Shown here: piece by piece, positions 1 through 6,542 of the stretch
Layout of the letters: each line of letters starts with the position of its first letter
Numbering within the stretch: the first letter of the stretch is position 1
Origin: DATMER01 sp036277235
Lineage (GTDB): Bacteria > Acidobacteriota > Thermoanaerobaculia > Multivoradales > UBA5704
Reading direction: 5' to 3'
NCBI GenBank assembly: GCA_036277235.1
Contig: DASUNJ010000610.1
Span: 1 to 28,293 of the forward strand
DNA length: 28,293 nt
Notes under the pieces: model-generated
The model's input: the letters and a program-made list of their open reading frames with translations, nothing else
Database searches by the model: none
Told to the model about the DNA's origin: nothing
Made by a program: the position numbers and the translations under genes

Positions 1-213
1 CAGGACTACCGGCAGGGAGCCGCCGCCCCCGGAACCTTCATCGAGACGCTGCAATCCCAGGGCTCGACCCAGCTCCAAATGCTGAAGCTGCACCTTCACC
101 CCCAGCAGCCCATCGAGGGAGCCGAGGTCTACGGGAGCCTCATCTACGCCCCCAAGCTCCCCGGGTACTGGGTGTTTCTCTACTCCAAGCTGCCGAAAGC
201 GCAGGCACGCTGA
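1..213 (+). CDS. C-terminal fragment of an unknown protein
   Basis: The frame is open from the first base to a TGA at 211-213, giving 70 residues that end LPKAQAR. The start lies outside the window. The fragment contains an IEGAEVYGSLIYAPKLPGYW stretch but no motif I recognise, so no function is given. Codon use is that of an ordinary GC-rich gene, and the frame stops immediately before the 21-bp repeat array, which therefore begins in its 3' untranslated region. The next gene (1128-1382) points towards it, so this is one arm of a convergent pair. Confidence 0.6.
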   Translation, partial: QDYRQGAAAPGTFIETLQSQGSTQLQMLKLHLHPQQPIEGAEVYGSLIYAPKLPGYWVFLYSKLPKAQAR

Positions 214-227
214 GATCCTGGCGCAGG

Positions 228-1002
228 TAAGTCACTTCCCTGTGCCCTGGAGTTACTTTCCTACGTCGTGGAGTGACTCACCTACGCCATGGAGTGACTT
301 ACCCACGCCGTGGAGCGATTTACCTGCGCCGTGGAGTGACTTACCTGCGCCGTGGAGTGACTCACCTACGCGGTGGAGCGACTTACCTGCGCCATGGAGT
401 GACTTCCCTGCATCGTGGAGTGACTTACCCGCCGCCCGGAAGTCACTTTCGAGCGCCCGGAAGTCAGTTCGCGATGCCCGGAAGTGAGCTCCGACTACCG
501 GGAGCGCTTTCCGCCTGCTGCGGGAACCTATCGGCGAGCCGCCGCAGCTTATCGGCGTGTTCTCGGAACCTATCCGCCTCCCGTCGATAGATTCAGGGAA
601 GCCGCGGAACGCGCTCGCACTCTCGCCGAAAGGTTCGGGGACGCCGCCGAAACGTTCGGGGGAGGCGCCGAGCGAGATGGGATCACTGCGATCTGGATGG
701 GGGCCTCCCTGATGGAGCTGGGGCTGTCCGCCATCTGGCTGGCGACGGTTCCCACCTGGATCGGAAGGCGCCCATCTGGCTGGCGATGGCTCCCACTTGG
801 ATGGGGACGGCCCCCATCTGGATGGGGAAGGTCCCCATCTGGCTGGCGACGGCTCCCATCTGGCTGGGAAAGGCGCCCATCTGGCTGGGAAAGGCGCCCA
901 CCTGGATGGCGAAGGCGCCCATCTGGATGGGGATGCCCCCATCTGGCTGGCGACGATCCCCATCTGGATCGGGATGACCCCCATCTGGATCGAAATTGGT
1001 CT
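228..1002. repeat. Array 1: about 37 degenerate 21-bp tandem repeats
   Basis: Units fall in an almost unbroken 21-bp register: 228, 249, 270, 291 and so on to 982-1002, with only two 20-bp units (753 and 920). The sequence drifts in blocks. At 249-437 units begin GGAGTGACTTACC followed by TGCGCCGT-like bases. At 438-500 they begin GGAAGTCACTTTC or similar. At 522-668 they include CGGAACCTATCCG, CGAAAGGTTCG and CGAAACGTTCG. At 690-1002 they begin CATCTGGATGGGG or CATCTGGCTGG. In most units a short dyad sits at the start of the unit. Because 21 is seven codons, several frames stay open on both strands, including a 243-residue minus frame. These encode heptad-repeat peptides and I treat them as by-products, not genes. 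The array lies between the 3' ends of convergent genes. Confidence 0.93.
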
Positions 1003-1127
1003 TCACCCATCGGGACGATGGCGGCATGGTAGCTGAGCCCTCTCTTGGAGGAAGCCGTCCCTCATCCGTGGTGAGAGTGCCGGGGGAGTCCCACCCTTGG
1101 CATGGGTGCAGCGGTCTGGTGTCAGCG
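1003..1127. other. Intergenic segment with a fragment resembling the TPR gene
   Basis: No gene is seen here. The stretch at about 1029-1070 matches the TPR gene at about 1801-1842 over roughly 40 bases, sharing TAGC-GAGCCC and then GGAGGAAGCCGTCCC. On the minus strand both encode MRDGFLQE. The similarity stops on both sides, so this looks like a short leftover of a paralogue or a small duplication at the array edge. A CACCC/GGGTG hairpin lies at about 1090-1110 downstream of the 1128-1382 gene, but it has no T-tract. Confidence 0.4.
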
Positions 1128-1382
1128 CTAGTCGTCGTTAAACTGCGCGAAGTTCTCTGCCAGCTTGGCGATCCAGTCATCGGAGGAGTCTGGATTTTCG
1201 GTCAAACCCGCAGCAACTTCTTCCGCCAGCTCCAAAAATTCGGGAGAGCGGGCGAGGGCTGTAGACGCGGCCGAGTTGTCCGGGTCCAAGACTCGCCTGA
1301 CCAGCTTCAGGGCCACGGTTCGCTTCTGATGGATGTCCATCCAGTTACTCGTTGTCGGAACTTCGACCGCTTTAGACTCCAC
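1128..1382 (-). CDS. Small acidic hypothetical protein (84 aa)
   Basis: This frame starts at a GTG and runs to a stop at 1128. It encodes an 84-residue soluble acidic protein, mostly predicted helical, with a SPEFLELAEEVAAGL segment and the tail AENFAQFNDD. I do not recognise the family. A purine-rich GGGAGGTG lies upstream of the start, somewhat far for a ribosome binding site. A TATAAT hexamer stands about 60 bases upstream. Base composition is less GC-rich than the flanks. Its small size and acidity would fit an antitoxin or accessory regulator, but no partner is adjacent. Confidence 0.55.
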   Translation of the reverse strand: MESKAVEVPTTSNWMDIHQKRTVALKLVRRVLDPDNSAASTALARSPEFLELAEEVAAGLTENPDSSDDWIAKLAENFAQFNDD

Positions 1383-1444
1383 CGGCTATGGGGTTCCCAC
1401 CTCCCTAACCCGCTGGCTCAGTAGTCTACAAGCATTATCTTCAC

Positions 1445-1450
1445 ATTATA
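1445..1450 (-). promoter_or_regulatory. Candidate -10 box for the 84-aa gene
   Basis: The minus strand reads TATAAT, a perfect -10 hexamer, in an AT-rich patch about 60 bases upstream of the GTG at 1382. No good -35 hexamer is visible at 16-18 bases. The 1383-1538 gap holds nothing else recognisable. Confidence 0.4.
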
Positions 1451-1538
1451 CAAGCTGCGGAAAAGGACGACTGGAGTTGTCGGCTTGGCGCGACGTTAAG
1501 CTCCCGAAGGGGTGCGGATAGAGAGGAAGAACGGCGCC

Positions 1539-2858
1539 TCACCCAGGCAACTGGCGAAAGCGGAGGGTGGGATCGGTGCGGGCCGCATCCAGATAGGCCG
1601 CGATCTCCCGGACGAAGGCGGCGGAGATCTGCTCCTCCCGGACCGCCTCCTGGAAGAGGACCAGGGCGGCGACGGCCTCGCGGTGGACGTCCTGGGACCG
1701 GAAGATGGGAAGCATCTCCCGGGCGAGCGTCTTCAGCTCGGCCGTCCGCCCCTGCCGGAGATAGAGCAGCGCTAGGTCCATGGAGACGATGGCCGCGTCG
1801 TAGCCGAGCCCCTCCTGGAGGAAGCCGTCCCGCATCTGGAGGAAGGCTGTCTCGGCGGCCGCAAAGTCTCCCTGGGCCTGGGCGATCTTGCCACGGAGAC
1901 CCGTAAGGCGGAGCTGGAGCCAGGACTCCGGGTACCTCTTATATAGGTCCGCGTCGCTATCCAGCACCTCGGCGGCTTGCCCCGGCTCGCCGCTATCGAC
2001 CAGGAAGAGCGCCAGGTTGTACCGGCCGCTCATGTAAAGCCGAGGCTCCCGCTCGGGAGACAGTTCCGCCAGGGCCGCGCGGGCGACTTCGACGGCGAGA
2101 TCCGGATTCCCCTGAAGATTGTGGGTCGCCCCCAGGTTGAGGAGGACGCGCGCCATATCGACCCGGGAGTCGGCAAGCTGGTAGAGCATCACCGCCCGGG
2201 TGAACAGCTCCTCGGCCCGCGTGAGCAACCGCTGATCTTTTCGGAGGGAGCCTTCCAGGTCGTCGATCCGGGCGAGGATGGCGGCTTCCGTGACTCCGTG
2301 CTCGGTAACTAGGTAACGAGCATGGCTGAAGTGCTCCTCGGCTCGTCGGGGATTGCCGCCAACGCGGCTGGCGTTGGCCATTGAGGCGACGGCCAGGGCA
2401 AGGATTCCAAGCATCTCGGAGTCATAGGGGGACTGCTGCATCACGACGCGTGCCAGCTCGGAAAAGTGGTATGCCTCTCGCGTGTCTTTCATCAGCCCGC
2501 GATGGCTTTCCTCCAGGAGCAGATGAGCCAGATGCCCGCCTCGGAAGCGACTTCTCGACCGCTTGATCCGACCGGCGCGCTCCTCCTGCGGGAGCTTGAG
2601 CAGGTCCCGCAGGTCCCGCTTGGCTTGCCGATGTTTCTTCTCAAGTTGAACCACCTGAGCACCGAAAGCAGCTGAGGCCATCGCGGCATCTGTTCTCGTC
2701 TGGCCAGCAGCCTCGCACCGGAACCGCTCAAACTCACGCCGGCAGTGGGGACAGAGGCTCAACAGATGTTGAAGGCCGATCTGCGTCAGGAGCCGCGGTG
2801 GCAGCTCGCCCCGATGAACCCCGAGCAGTAGCTCTCGCGTGACATGGATGTCCGCCAT
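1539..2858 (-). CDS. TPR-repeat protein with N-terminal H-x4-C-x2-C motif
   Basis: The chosen start (MADIHVTREL) has GGGGAG a few bases upstream. An in-frame start 13 codons earlier lacks such support. The product is 439 residues. Residues 31-39 read HLLSLCPHC, close to the zinc-binding H-x3-C-x2-C of zf-HC2 anti-sigma-like domains. A basic linker (residues 80-110) follows. The rest is helical TPR-like repeats, for example LGATHNLQGNPDLAVEVARAAL, AAETAFLQMRDGFLQEG and ALLYLRQGRTAEL. There is no DNA-binding, kinase or catalytic domain. TPR proteins of this build act as scaffolds or peptide receptors. The secreted-peptide gene lies just upstream on the same strand, with a terminator between them, which suggests but does not prove a functional link. 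Confidence 0.85.
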   Translation of the reverse strand: MADIHVTRELLLGVHRGELPPRLLTQIGLQHLLSLCPHCRREFERFRCEAAGQTRTDAAMASAAFGAQVVQLEKKHRQAKRDLRDLLKLPQEERAGRIKRSRSRFRGGHLAHLLLEESHRGLMKDTREAYHFSELARVVMQQSPYDSEMLGILALAVASMANASRVGGNPRRAEEHFSHARYLVTEHGVTEAAILARIDDLEGSLRKDQRLLTRAEELFTRAVMLYQLADSRVDMARVLLNLGATHNLQGNPDLAVEVARAALAELSPEREPRLYMSGRYNLALFLVDSGEPGQAAEVLDSDADLYKRYPESWLQLRLTGLRGKIAQAQGDFAAAETAFLQMRDGFLQEGLGYDAAIVSMDLALLYLRQGRTAELKTLAREMLPIFRSQDVHREAVAALVLFQEAVREEQISAAFVREIAAYLDAARTDPTLRFRQLPG

Positions 2859-2927
2859 TGGCTCCCCTTTTTCGCCAGAACAATATCCCCAGAGCACGGC
2901 GTTTCGTAGATCGATATCGTCTCACAG

Positions 2928-2954
2928 AAAAAAAGCGGGTGCGAAGAGGCACCC
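2928..2954 (-). terminator. Intrinsic terminator after the small peptide gene
   Basis: On the minus strand a GGGTGC/GCACCC stem of 6 bp with a 6-base loop (2937-2954) is followed by CGC and seven Ts (2934-2928). It lies 25 bases past the stop of the peptide gene and about 70 bases before the TPR gene start. It either separates the two transcripts or sets their ratio. Confidence 0.8.
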
Positions 2955-2978
2955 GGAGACTATCTGGGATTGGAGCTC

Positions 2979-3164
2979 CTAGCCGTTCGGGTCGATCTCC
3001 CACCCTCTGTCGGGGTCCGGCTCCGAGGAGGTGGGTCCATCGGGTCCCCTCTCCCAGCCGGAGTCGGAGGAGAGCAGATCTGCCACCGAGCGCAGGACGC
3101 CTCCGGCGGGGGTATGGGGGGCCAGCAGGCCCAAAGTCAGGATCAGGAGGGTAATACGGGGCAT
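2979..3164 (-). CDS. Small secreted peptide precursor (61 aa)
   Basis: The start is an ATG preceded by AAAGGAAG at good spacing. An earlier in-frame start at 3224 would add an arginine-rich stretch in front of the signal and is less likely. The N-terminus MPRITLLILTLGLLAPHTPAGG is a short signal peptide, and the mature part of about 40 residues is acidic and ends DRGWEIDPNG. It has its own terminator. No family is recognised. Small exported peptides beside TPR proteins recall Rap/Phr-type signalling, but here the peptide gene is upstream and the TPR protein lacks a known output domain. The functional role is inference. Confidence 0.65.
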   Translation of the reverse strand: MPRITLLILTLGLLAPHTPAGGVLRSVADLLSSDSGWERGPDGPTSSEPDPDRGWEIDPNG

Positions 3165-3342
3165 GGTGGGCTTCCTTTCTCGACGGCGCCGGTTCCCTGC
3201 CCGAGTTGGAAGGGGAGGGGCCATCCTGAAAGGGAGTGTGCGCTATGCTATCTAGTGAGGGATAGAGCGCGGTGCGCAAATGACGTTAAGTTTGGAGGCA
3301 TAGCAATTAGATGCCGGTTCATCCAGGAGAGCAAGAAAGCCT
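3165..3342. other. Divergent intergenic region upstream of the OLD gene
   Basis: This region separates the peptide gene (minus) from the OLD nuclease gene (plus). Composition changes from GC-rich on the left to AT-richer on the right, so the left border of the low-GC OLD segment probably falls at about 3240-3330. Both genes need promoters here, but no convincing -35/-10 pair was found. Confidence 0.4.
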
Positions 3343-5118
3343 ATGCGCCTTTCCAAGGTAACTTTAAAGGGATACCGCTCGGTTCCAGGTGATCTGGAAG
3401 TTTTTGTTCGCCCCAACATGACATGTATGATTGGAGCTAATGAGCATGGCAAGACAAATATTTTAGATGCAGCGAGTCTATTGAAAGCAGGTGTATTTAA
3501 CCCGTATGATAAAAATGCCAACTCGAAAGATCGCTCCCACCCTGAGGTTGCCTTCACCCTTGCCATCGATAAGGGAGAAAAAGCCTCTCTCATAGCCTCT
3601 CTCAAAGAGGAGATTGCCGCATTATCAGAGAAATCGGAGGACAAAGCGAAATCTCAGACCCAGCGGCTTTTGGACGCGAGTCTGGCTCACTATCAGTCTG
3701 ACTCTGTCTCTTCCAATCAACTGACTATACTGCTGAAGAGTAATGGCCATCGTCTGCTTAATCTTCGAAGCGCCGTGTTTTATATACACACCGAAACGAG
3801 CCTTCCATTTCTTCACAAATGGTACATGGATAATGTGCCAATGGTTTACCTGTTCGAGTCCCCCAAAGAACTGACTGATTCGATCACGTTGGAGGAGTTG
3901 GACAGGCGGGCTAATCTACCGTTTGAAGGAATTTTGAAAATTGCTGGAGTTTGGGAAGAACATGCTGCTCTGTTTAGTGGAGATGTTGCCGCTCACAGGT
4001 TGCTGCAAGCGGCAGGGAGGCGGCTGACGCGGAAAATAAAACAGATTTGGTCTCAGGGAGCTGCACACAGCTTTCGTTTCGACGAGAGCAATGGTAAGCT
4101 CCACCTAAGTATAGAGGATCCTACGACATTCGATATACCTTCTAGGCGGAGCCTTGGATTTCGATCGTTCTTCTCGTTCTATTTAACTCTTTATGCTGAG
4201 ACAGATGAAGTTGATCCTGAGGGATACATCCTGCTTTTCGATGAGCCAGGGATTCACCTGCACCCTCAGGGGCAGAAGGATCTGCTTCGGGAGCTTCGGA
4301 GACTCAGCCGCAGAAATCAGTTGATGTACACGACTCACTCGCCATTCATGGTGGACAGGAATGATCCTGGCGCAACGCTGTTGGTCAGAAAAGGGTTCAC
4401 GAAAAAGGAGAAGGGAACGCGCGTGCTCTACAAGCCGTATGGGGCAAACTGGGCGCCGCTTGCATCTGCGCTTGGAATATCACCTGCTGATGCCTTGTTC
4501 CCGCCGGAAGCCGTTCTCCTTGTTGAAGGCACCTCAGATCGGCTCTATTTAACCGAATTTATGCGCCAGTTCCAAGATCAAACCCGTGCAGATCTAAATC
4601 TGCTTTATGTTCTCGACGCAGATCGTAGAGGCGAGATGGAAGCGTACGTTAGAATGCTTCTCGCCCTCGATCGAAAAGTTGTGGTTCTTGCAGACGGCGA
4701 TGAGGGTGGGATGAATTTCCAGAAGCGGTTAGCGAAGATCGCTGGAGCTAAGAGTGGGAGTGTGGATTTTATCGACTTGCGAAAAATCGTAGGAGCCAGT
4801 AAAGAGGTCTCGATAGAGGATGTGCTTCCTCGGGAGCAGTGGTATGAGACGATTCGACAGTACGTAAAGGAGATACTGAGGAGTGATTCCGAGATAGACT
4901 CAGAAGCCATTGAGCAGAGATCTCTTAAGATATCAATGGGGCGAGCGGCGGCAGAGCATTTGTTTGATCGGGGAATTTTAGCCGAGGTGGAGAAGTTTTC
5001 GAAGACTACTGTTGCTGCCTTGTTCTGCCAACGTCCTATGCCGGTTCAGGGCTCAGGCAGCCTGATCTCAAGCCTGTGTCGAGAGATCACTAGAAAGCTG
5101 GGGATAGCAGAAGAGTAA
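3343..5118 (+). CDS. OLD-family ATPase/TOPRIM nuclease
   Basis: This 591-residue protein joins an ABC/SMC-type ATPase to a TOPRIM nuclease domain, the layout of OLD (overcoming lysogenization defect) nucleases used in phage defence. Walker A is GANEHGKT (31-38). The signature-like region is SLGFRSF (about 268-274). Walker B is ILLFDEPG with D300/E301. The switch histidine is H332 in TTHSPF. The TOPRIM part shows LLVEGTSD (E395, D399) and LADGDEGG (D451, D453). AGGAG lies 13 bases before the ATG. No UvrD-like helicase (GajB) or reverse transcriptase is adjacent, so this is a stand-alone class 1-like OLD rather than Gabija. The gene is visibly less GC-rich than its neighbours and its 3' end abuts a truncated toxin gene, which points to horizontal arrival. 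Confidence 0.92.
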   Translation: MRLSKVTLKGYRSVPGDLEVFVRPNMTCMIGANEHGKTNILDAASLLKAGVFNPYDKNANSKDRSHPEVAFTLAIDKGEKASLIASLKEEIAALSEKSEDKAKSQTQRLLDASLAHYQSDSVSSNQLTILLKSNGHRLLNLRSAVFYIHTETSLPFLHKWYMDNVPMVYLFESPKELTDSITLEELDRRANLPFEGILKIAGVWEEHAALFSGDVAAHRLLQAAGRRLTRKIKQIWSQGAAHSFRFDESNGKLHLSIEDPTTFDIPSRRSLGFRSFFSFYLTLYAETDEVDPEGYILLFDEPGIHLHPQGQKDLLRELRRLSRRNQLMYTTHSPFMVDRNDPGATLLVRKGFTKKEKGTRVLYKPYGANWAPLASALGISPADALFPPEAVLLVEGTSDRLYLTEFMRQFQDQTRADLNLLYVLDADRRGEMEAYVRMLLALDRKVVVLADGDEGGMNFQKRLAKIAGAKSGSVDFIDLRKIVGASKEVSIEDVLPREQWYETIRQYVKEILRSDSEIDSEAIEQRSLKISMGRAAAEHLFDRGILAEVEKFSKTTVAALFCQRPMPVQGSGSLISSLCREITRKLGIAEE

Positions 5119-5129
5119 GGTGGGGTGCT

Positions 5130-5281
5130 CCATAGAGGCAGGTGTAACGCCTTGCCAGCGAGGATCTCCTCCTCGACGGCCGGGGAATGAAGATGCTCCT
5201 TGTCAGTGGGGGCAGGAAGTGGAGAAGCCGAAGTTGATGCAGGTACTGAAGAGGAGAGGTGTCGCAGACGACCTCAGCCAA
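5130..5281 (-). pseudogene. Truncated, frameshifted DUF3368 PIN-domain toxin
   Basis: A TTG start overlapping the end of the UPF0175 antitoxin opens a frame reading MAEVVCDTSPLQYLHQLRLL, typical of the N-terminus of DUF3368 PIN RNases; D7 would be the first catalytic aspartate. After FIP the homologous continuation (PAVEEEILAGKALHLPLW) is in another frame, consistent with loss of one C in the run at 5182-5185. Homology stops at about 5130, a dozen bases before the end of the OLD gene, so roughly two thirds of the toxin is gone. The toxin was probably cut when the OLD segment arrived. Confidence 0.7.
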
Positions 5282-5525
5282 GGCGCGTTTCCTTCCGGAA
5301 GTCCTCTTCGGTCATGCGGAAGGTGTCCACTCCATAGTCGGCTATGCGGGTGAGGAAGACGGCGCGTGGAACTCCGGCCAGTCGGGCCGCGGCTCCAGAG
5401 GAGAGCTTACCGAGCTCGAAGAGCTTGGTGGCGGCTGCCATCCGCACCGCTTCTCCAGCCTCTTCTTGCGAGACCTTCAGGGCGAGGAGAATCTCATCCG
5501 GAACTTCGATGGTGATGTGGCTCAT
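5274..5525 (-). CDS. UPF0175-family antitoxin
   Basis: This 83-residue protein begins MSHITIEVPDEILLALK. It contains the UPF0175 helix-turn-helix segment KLFELGKLSSGAAARLAGV, followed by RIADYGVDTFRMTEEDF. UPF0175 proteins are normally encoded just before DUF3368 PIN toxins, as here, and neutralise and autoregulate them. The stop overlaps the toxin start by a few bases. AGAGGAGC precedes the ATG. The antitoxin is intact although its toxin is broken, so it may persist as a regulator or an anti-addiction remnant. Confidence 0.82.
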   Translation of the reverse strand: MSHITIEVPDEILLALKVSQEEAGEAVRMAAATKLFELGKLSSGAAARLAGVPRAVFLTRIADYGVDTFRMTEEDFRKETRLG

Positions 5526-5564
5526 CCAGGTGCTCCTCTCTAACGGTCTGCCCTCAAATCTTCG

Positions 5565-5763
5565 CTACCCTGCGTAGCCAATGGCTGCGAGCACGTCCTC
5601 CCGAGTCAGTTGAGGGTAGTCGTCCAAGATTTCCTCTATCGAGTTACCCGCGGCAAGCTTCTCAAGGATGATCTCGATCGTGATCCGGGTACCCTTTGAT
5701 GACCGGCTTGCCCAGCATTACTTGTGGGTCGATGGCGATGCGCTGTAGGAAATTATTAGACAT
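5565..5763 (-). pseudogene. Frameshifted DUF433 antitoxin
   Basis: Starting at an ATG with GGAG upstream, the frame reads MSNNFLQRIAIDPQVMLGKP and then VIK. DUF433 homology then continues in another frame: GTRITIEIILEKLAAGNSIE followed by EILDDYPQLTREDVLAAIGY. One extra base in the T-run at 5695-5697 (AAA instead of AA on the minus strand) explains the shift. DUF433 usually precedes a DUF5615 PIN-like toxin, and none is present. It is either a pseudogene or a single-base sequencing error; the missing partner favours decay. Confidence 0.7.
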
Positions 5764-5818
5764 GAAGACTCCAGAGGAGGTCGTCGCCGGACGATATGCA
5801 CCGGGCAACTGACCAACT

Positions 5819-6085
5819 TTATGGAAACTTCCGATAGATCTCTTTCCGGTTCAGCACGCGTTCCAGAGTCACAGTGTCGTCTGTGAAACTCAGGCCGACG
5901 CGGAAATCTCCGAATCGAACCTTGAAGTAGATCATATGCCCCTTCAGCTTCTCTACCTTCCCAGTGCTCTGCAGTGAGTCGGCGTGGGGAAGCTCTTCGA
6001 AGACGAAGCGCTCTATGGCGGGACGGAGATTGGAGGGGACTGAGGCGAGATCTTTGAGAAAGCGCTTCTGGTAAGCAACCTTCAT
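5819..6085 (-). CDS. RelE/ParE-family toxin
   Basis: This 88-residue basic protein shows the RelE/ParE pattern. MKVAYQKRFLKDLASVPSNL is the leading strand and helix. A KVEKLKGHMIYFKVRFGDFR beta-hairpin follows, then VTLERVLNRKEIYRKFP. The GDFRVGL and RVLNRKEIY segments fit the catalytic and substrate-binding face of RelE-type mRNA interferases, though ParE-type gyrase inhibition cannot be excluded from sequence alone. The ATG overlaps the antitoxin stop as ATGA, so translation is probably coupled. Length and ends are normal, making it the only complete toxin in this cluster. Confidence 0.85.
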   Translation of the reverse strand: MKVAYQKRFLKDLASVPSNLRPAIERFVFEELPHADSLQSTGKVEKLKGHMIYFKVRFGDFRVGLSFTDDTVTLERVLNRKEIYRKFP

Positions 6086-6285
6086 GAAGCCTTGTCCAGA
6101 GAGTTGTAGTACTCCTGGGCAGCCTCAAGGTCCAGCGCGGGCTCTTCCTGGCCCTCGGTGATCAAGCGTGCGAGCGCGAAGTCCTCCAGGACCTCCTCGA
6201 TCCTGGCAAACGTCTCCAAGTCGATCTGTACCGCGACTCGGCGGTCTTGCTCATCTACGACGTATCGCTTCTTGATCTCGAGCAT
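6082..6285 (-). CDS. RelB/Phd-like antitoxin
   Basis: This 67-residue acidic protein begins MLEIKKRYVVDEQDRRVAVQ, then reads IDLETFARIEEVLEDFALAR. That is a ribbon followed by a helix, as in Phd/RelB-type DNA-binding antitoxins. The start at 6285 has GGGGAG just upstream, whereas an in-frame start 15 codons earlier has none. The acidic tail (EEPALDLEAAQEYYNSLD) should bind the toxin. It is encoded directly before the RelE-like toxin with a 4-base overlap. Confidence 0.8.
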   Translation of the reverse strand: MLEIKKRYVVDEQDRRVAVQIDLETFARIEEVLEDFALARLITEGQEEPALDLEAAQEYYNSLDKAS

Positions 6286-6320
6286 TTTCTCCCCCCTTGG
6301 AGTAGCCCCCCTCACGCTCA

Positions 6321-6329
6321 ATTCTAACA
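6321..6329 (-). promoter_or_regulatory. Candidate extended -10 promoter of the relE/relB pair
   Basis: The minus strand reads TGTTAGAAT, an extended -10 form (TG, one base, TAGAAT), about 36 bases before the antitoxin start. No clear -35 is seen, which is tolerated by extended -10 promoters. Confidence 0.45.
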
Positions 6330-6380
6330 CCCCCCTGGTCCGGAATCTTCGAAGTTAGGGTTCCCGTCCCTATGTCCGGG

Positions 6381-6442
6381 TCGTAGAGACGTCCCCAGTC
6401 CGCTGGCACGGACCGGCCGGGTGAACACTGTCGGGGCGTCTC
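6381..6442 (+). repeat. GTAG-headed REP-like hairpin element, copy 1
   Basis: Read on the plus strand it starts TCGTAGAGACG. It forms a long closing stem (GAGACG-T-CCCC with GGGG-CGTCTC) around an inner hairpin GTCCG-CTGGCA-CGGAC. The reverse complement closely matches copy 2 at 6543-6603: both read GAGACGCCCCGAC, then CACCCGGC, ACTGGGG and TCTCTACGA. A GTAG tetranucleotide before an imperfect palindrome is the hallmark of REP elements mobilised by RAYT transposases. That assignment is inference. Confidence 0.75.
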
Positions 6443-6542
6443 CCCACAGCAGGCCGGTCACCCCAGATGGCGCCCCAAGCGTGAAAACCGGCAGGGGATG
6501 TTCCCTCGGCGTGCTGCTGCCGTTGGTGGTGCCTGAGACCAT
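6443..6542. other. Structured linker between the two inverted REP-like copies
   Basis: No gene is seen. CAGCAG (6447-6452) can pair with CTGCTG (6514-6519), enclosing GCCGGT/ACCGGC (6453-6458 with 6487-6492) and an AGGG/CCCT hairpin (6493-6506). With the two flanking elements the whole 6381-6603 block could fold as one branched RNA or cruciform. Confidence 0.5.

Noticed and set aside
253..984. 243-aa minus-strand frame (and several plus frames) through array 1
   Set aside because: A 21-bp period keeps many frames open on both strands. The products are heptad copies rich in W, S, P and R with no ribosome binding site, so they are treated as by-products of the repeat.
228..1002. CRISPR array
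   Set aside because: There are no constant repeats separated by unique spacers, the unit is only 21 bp, and no cas genes are nearby.
3343..5118. Gabija (GajA) or a retron-type effector
   Set aside because: The OLD layout is right, but no GajB helicase, reverse transcriptase or other partner is adjacent.
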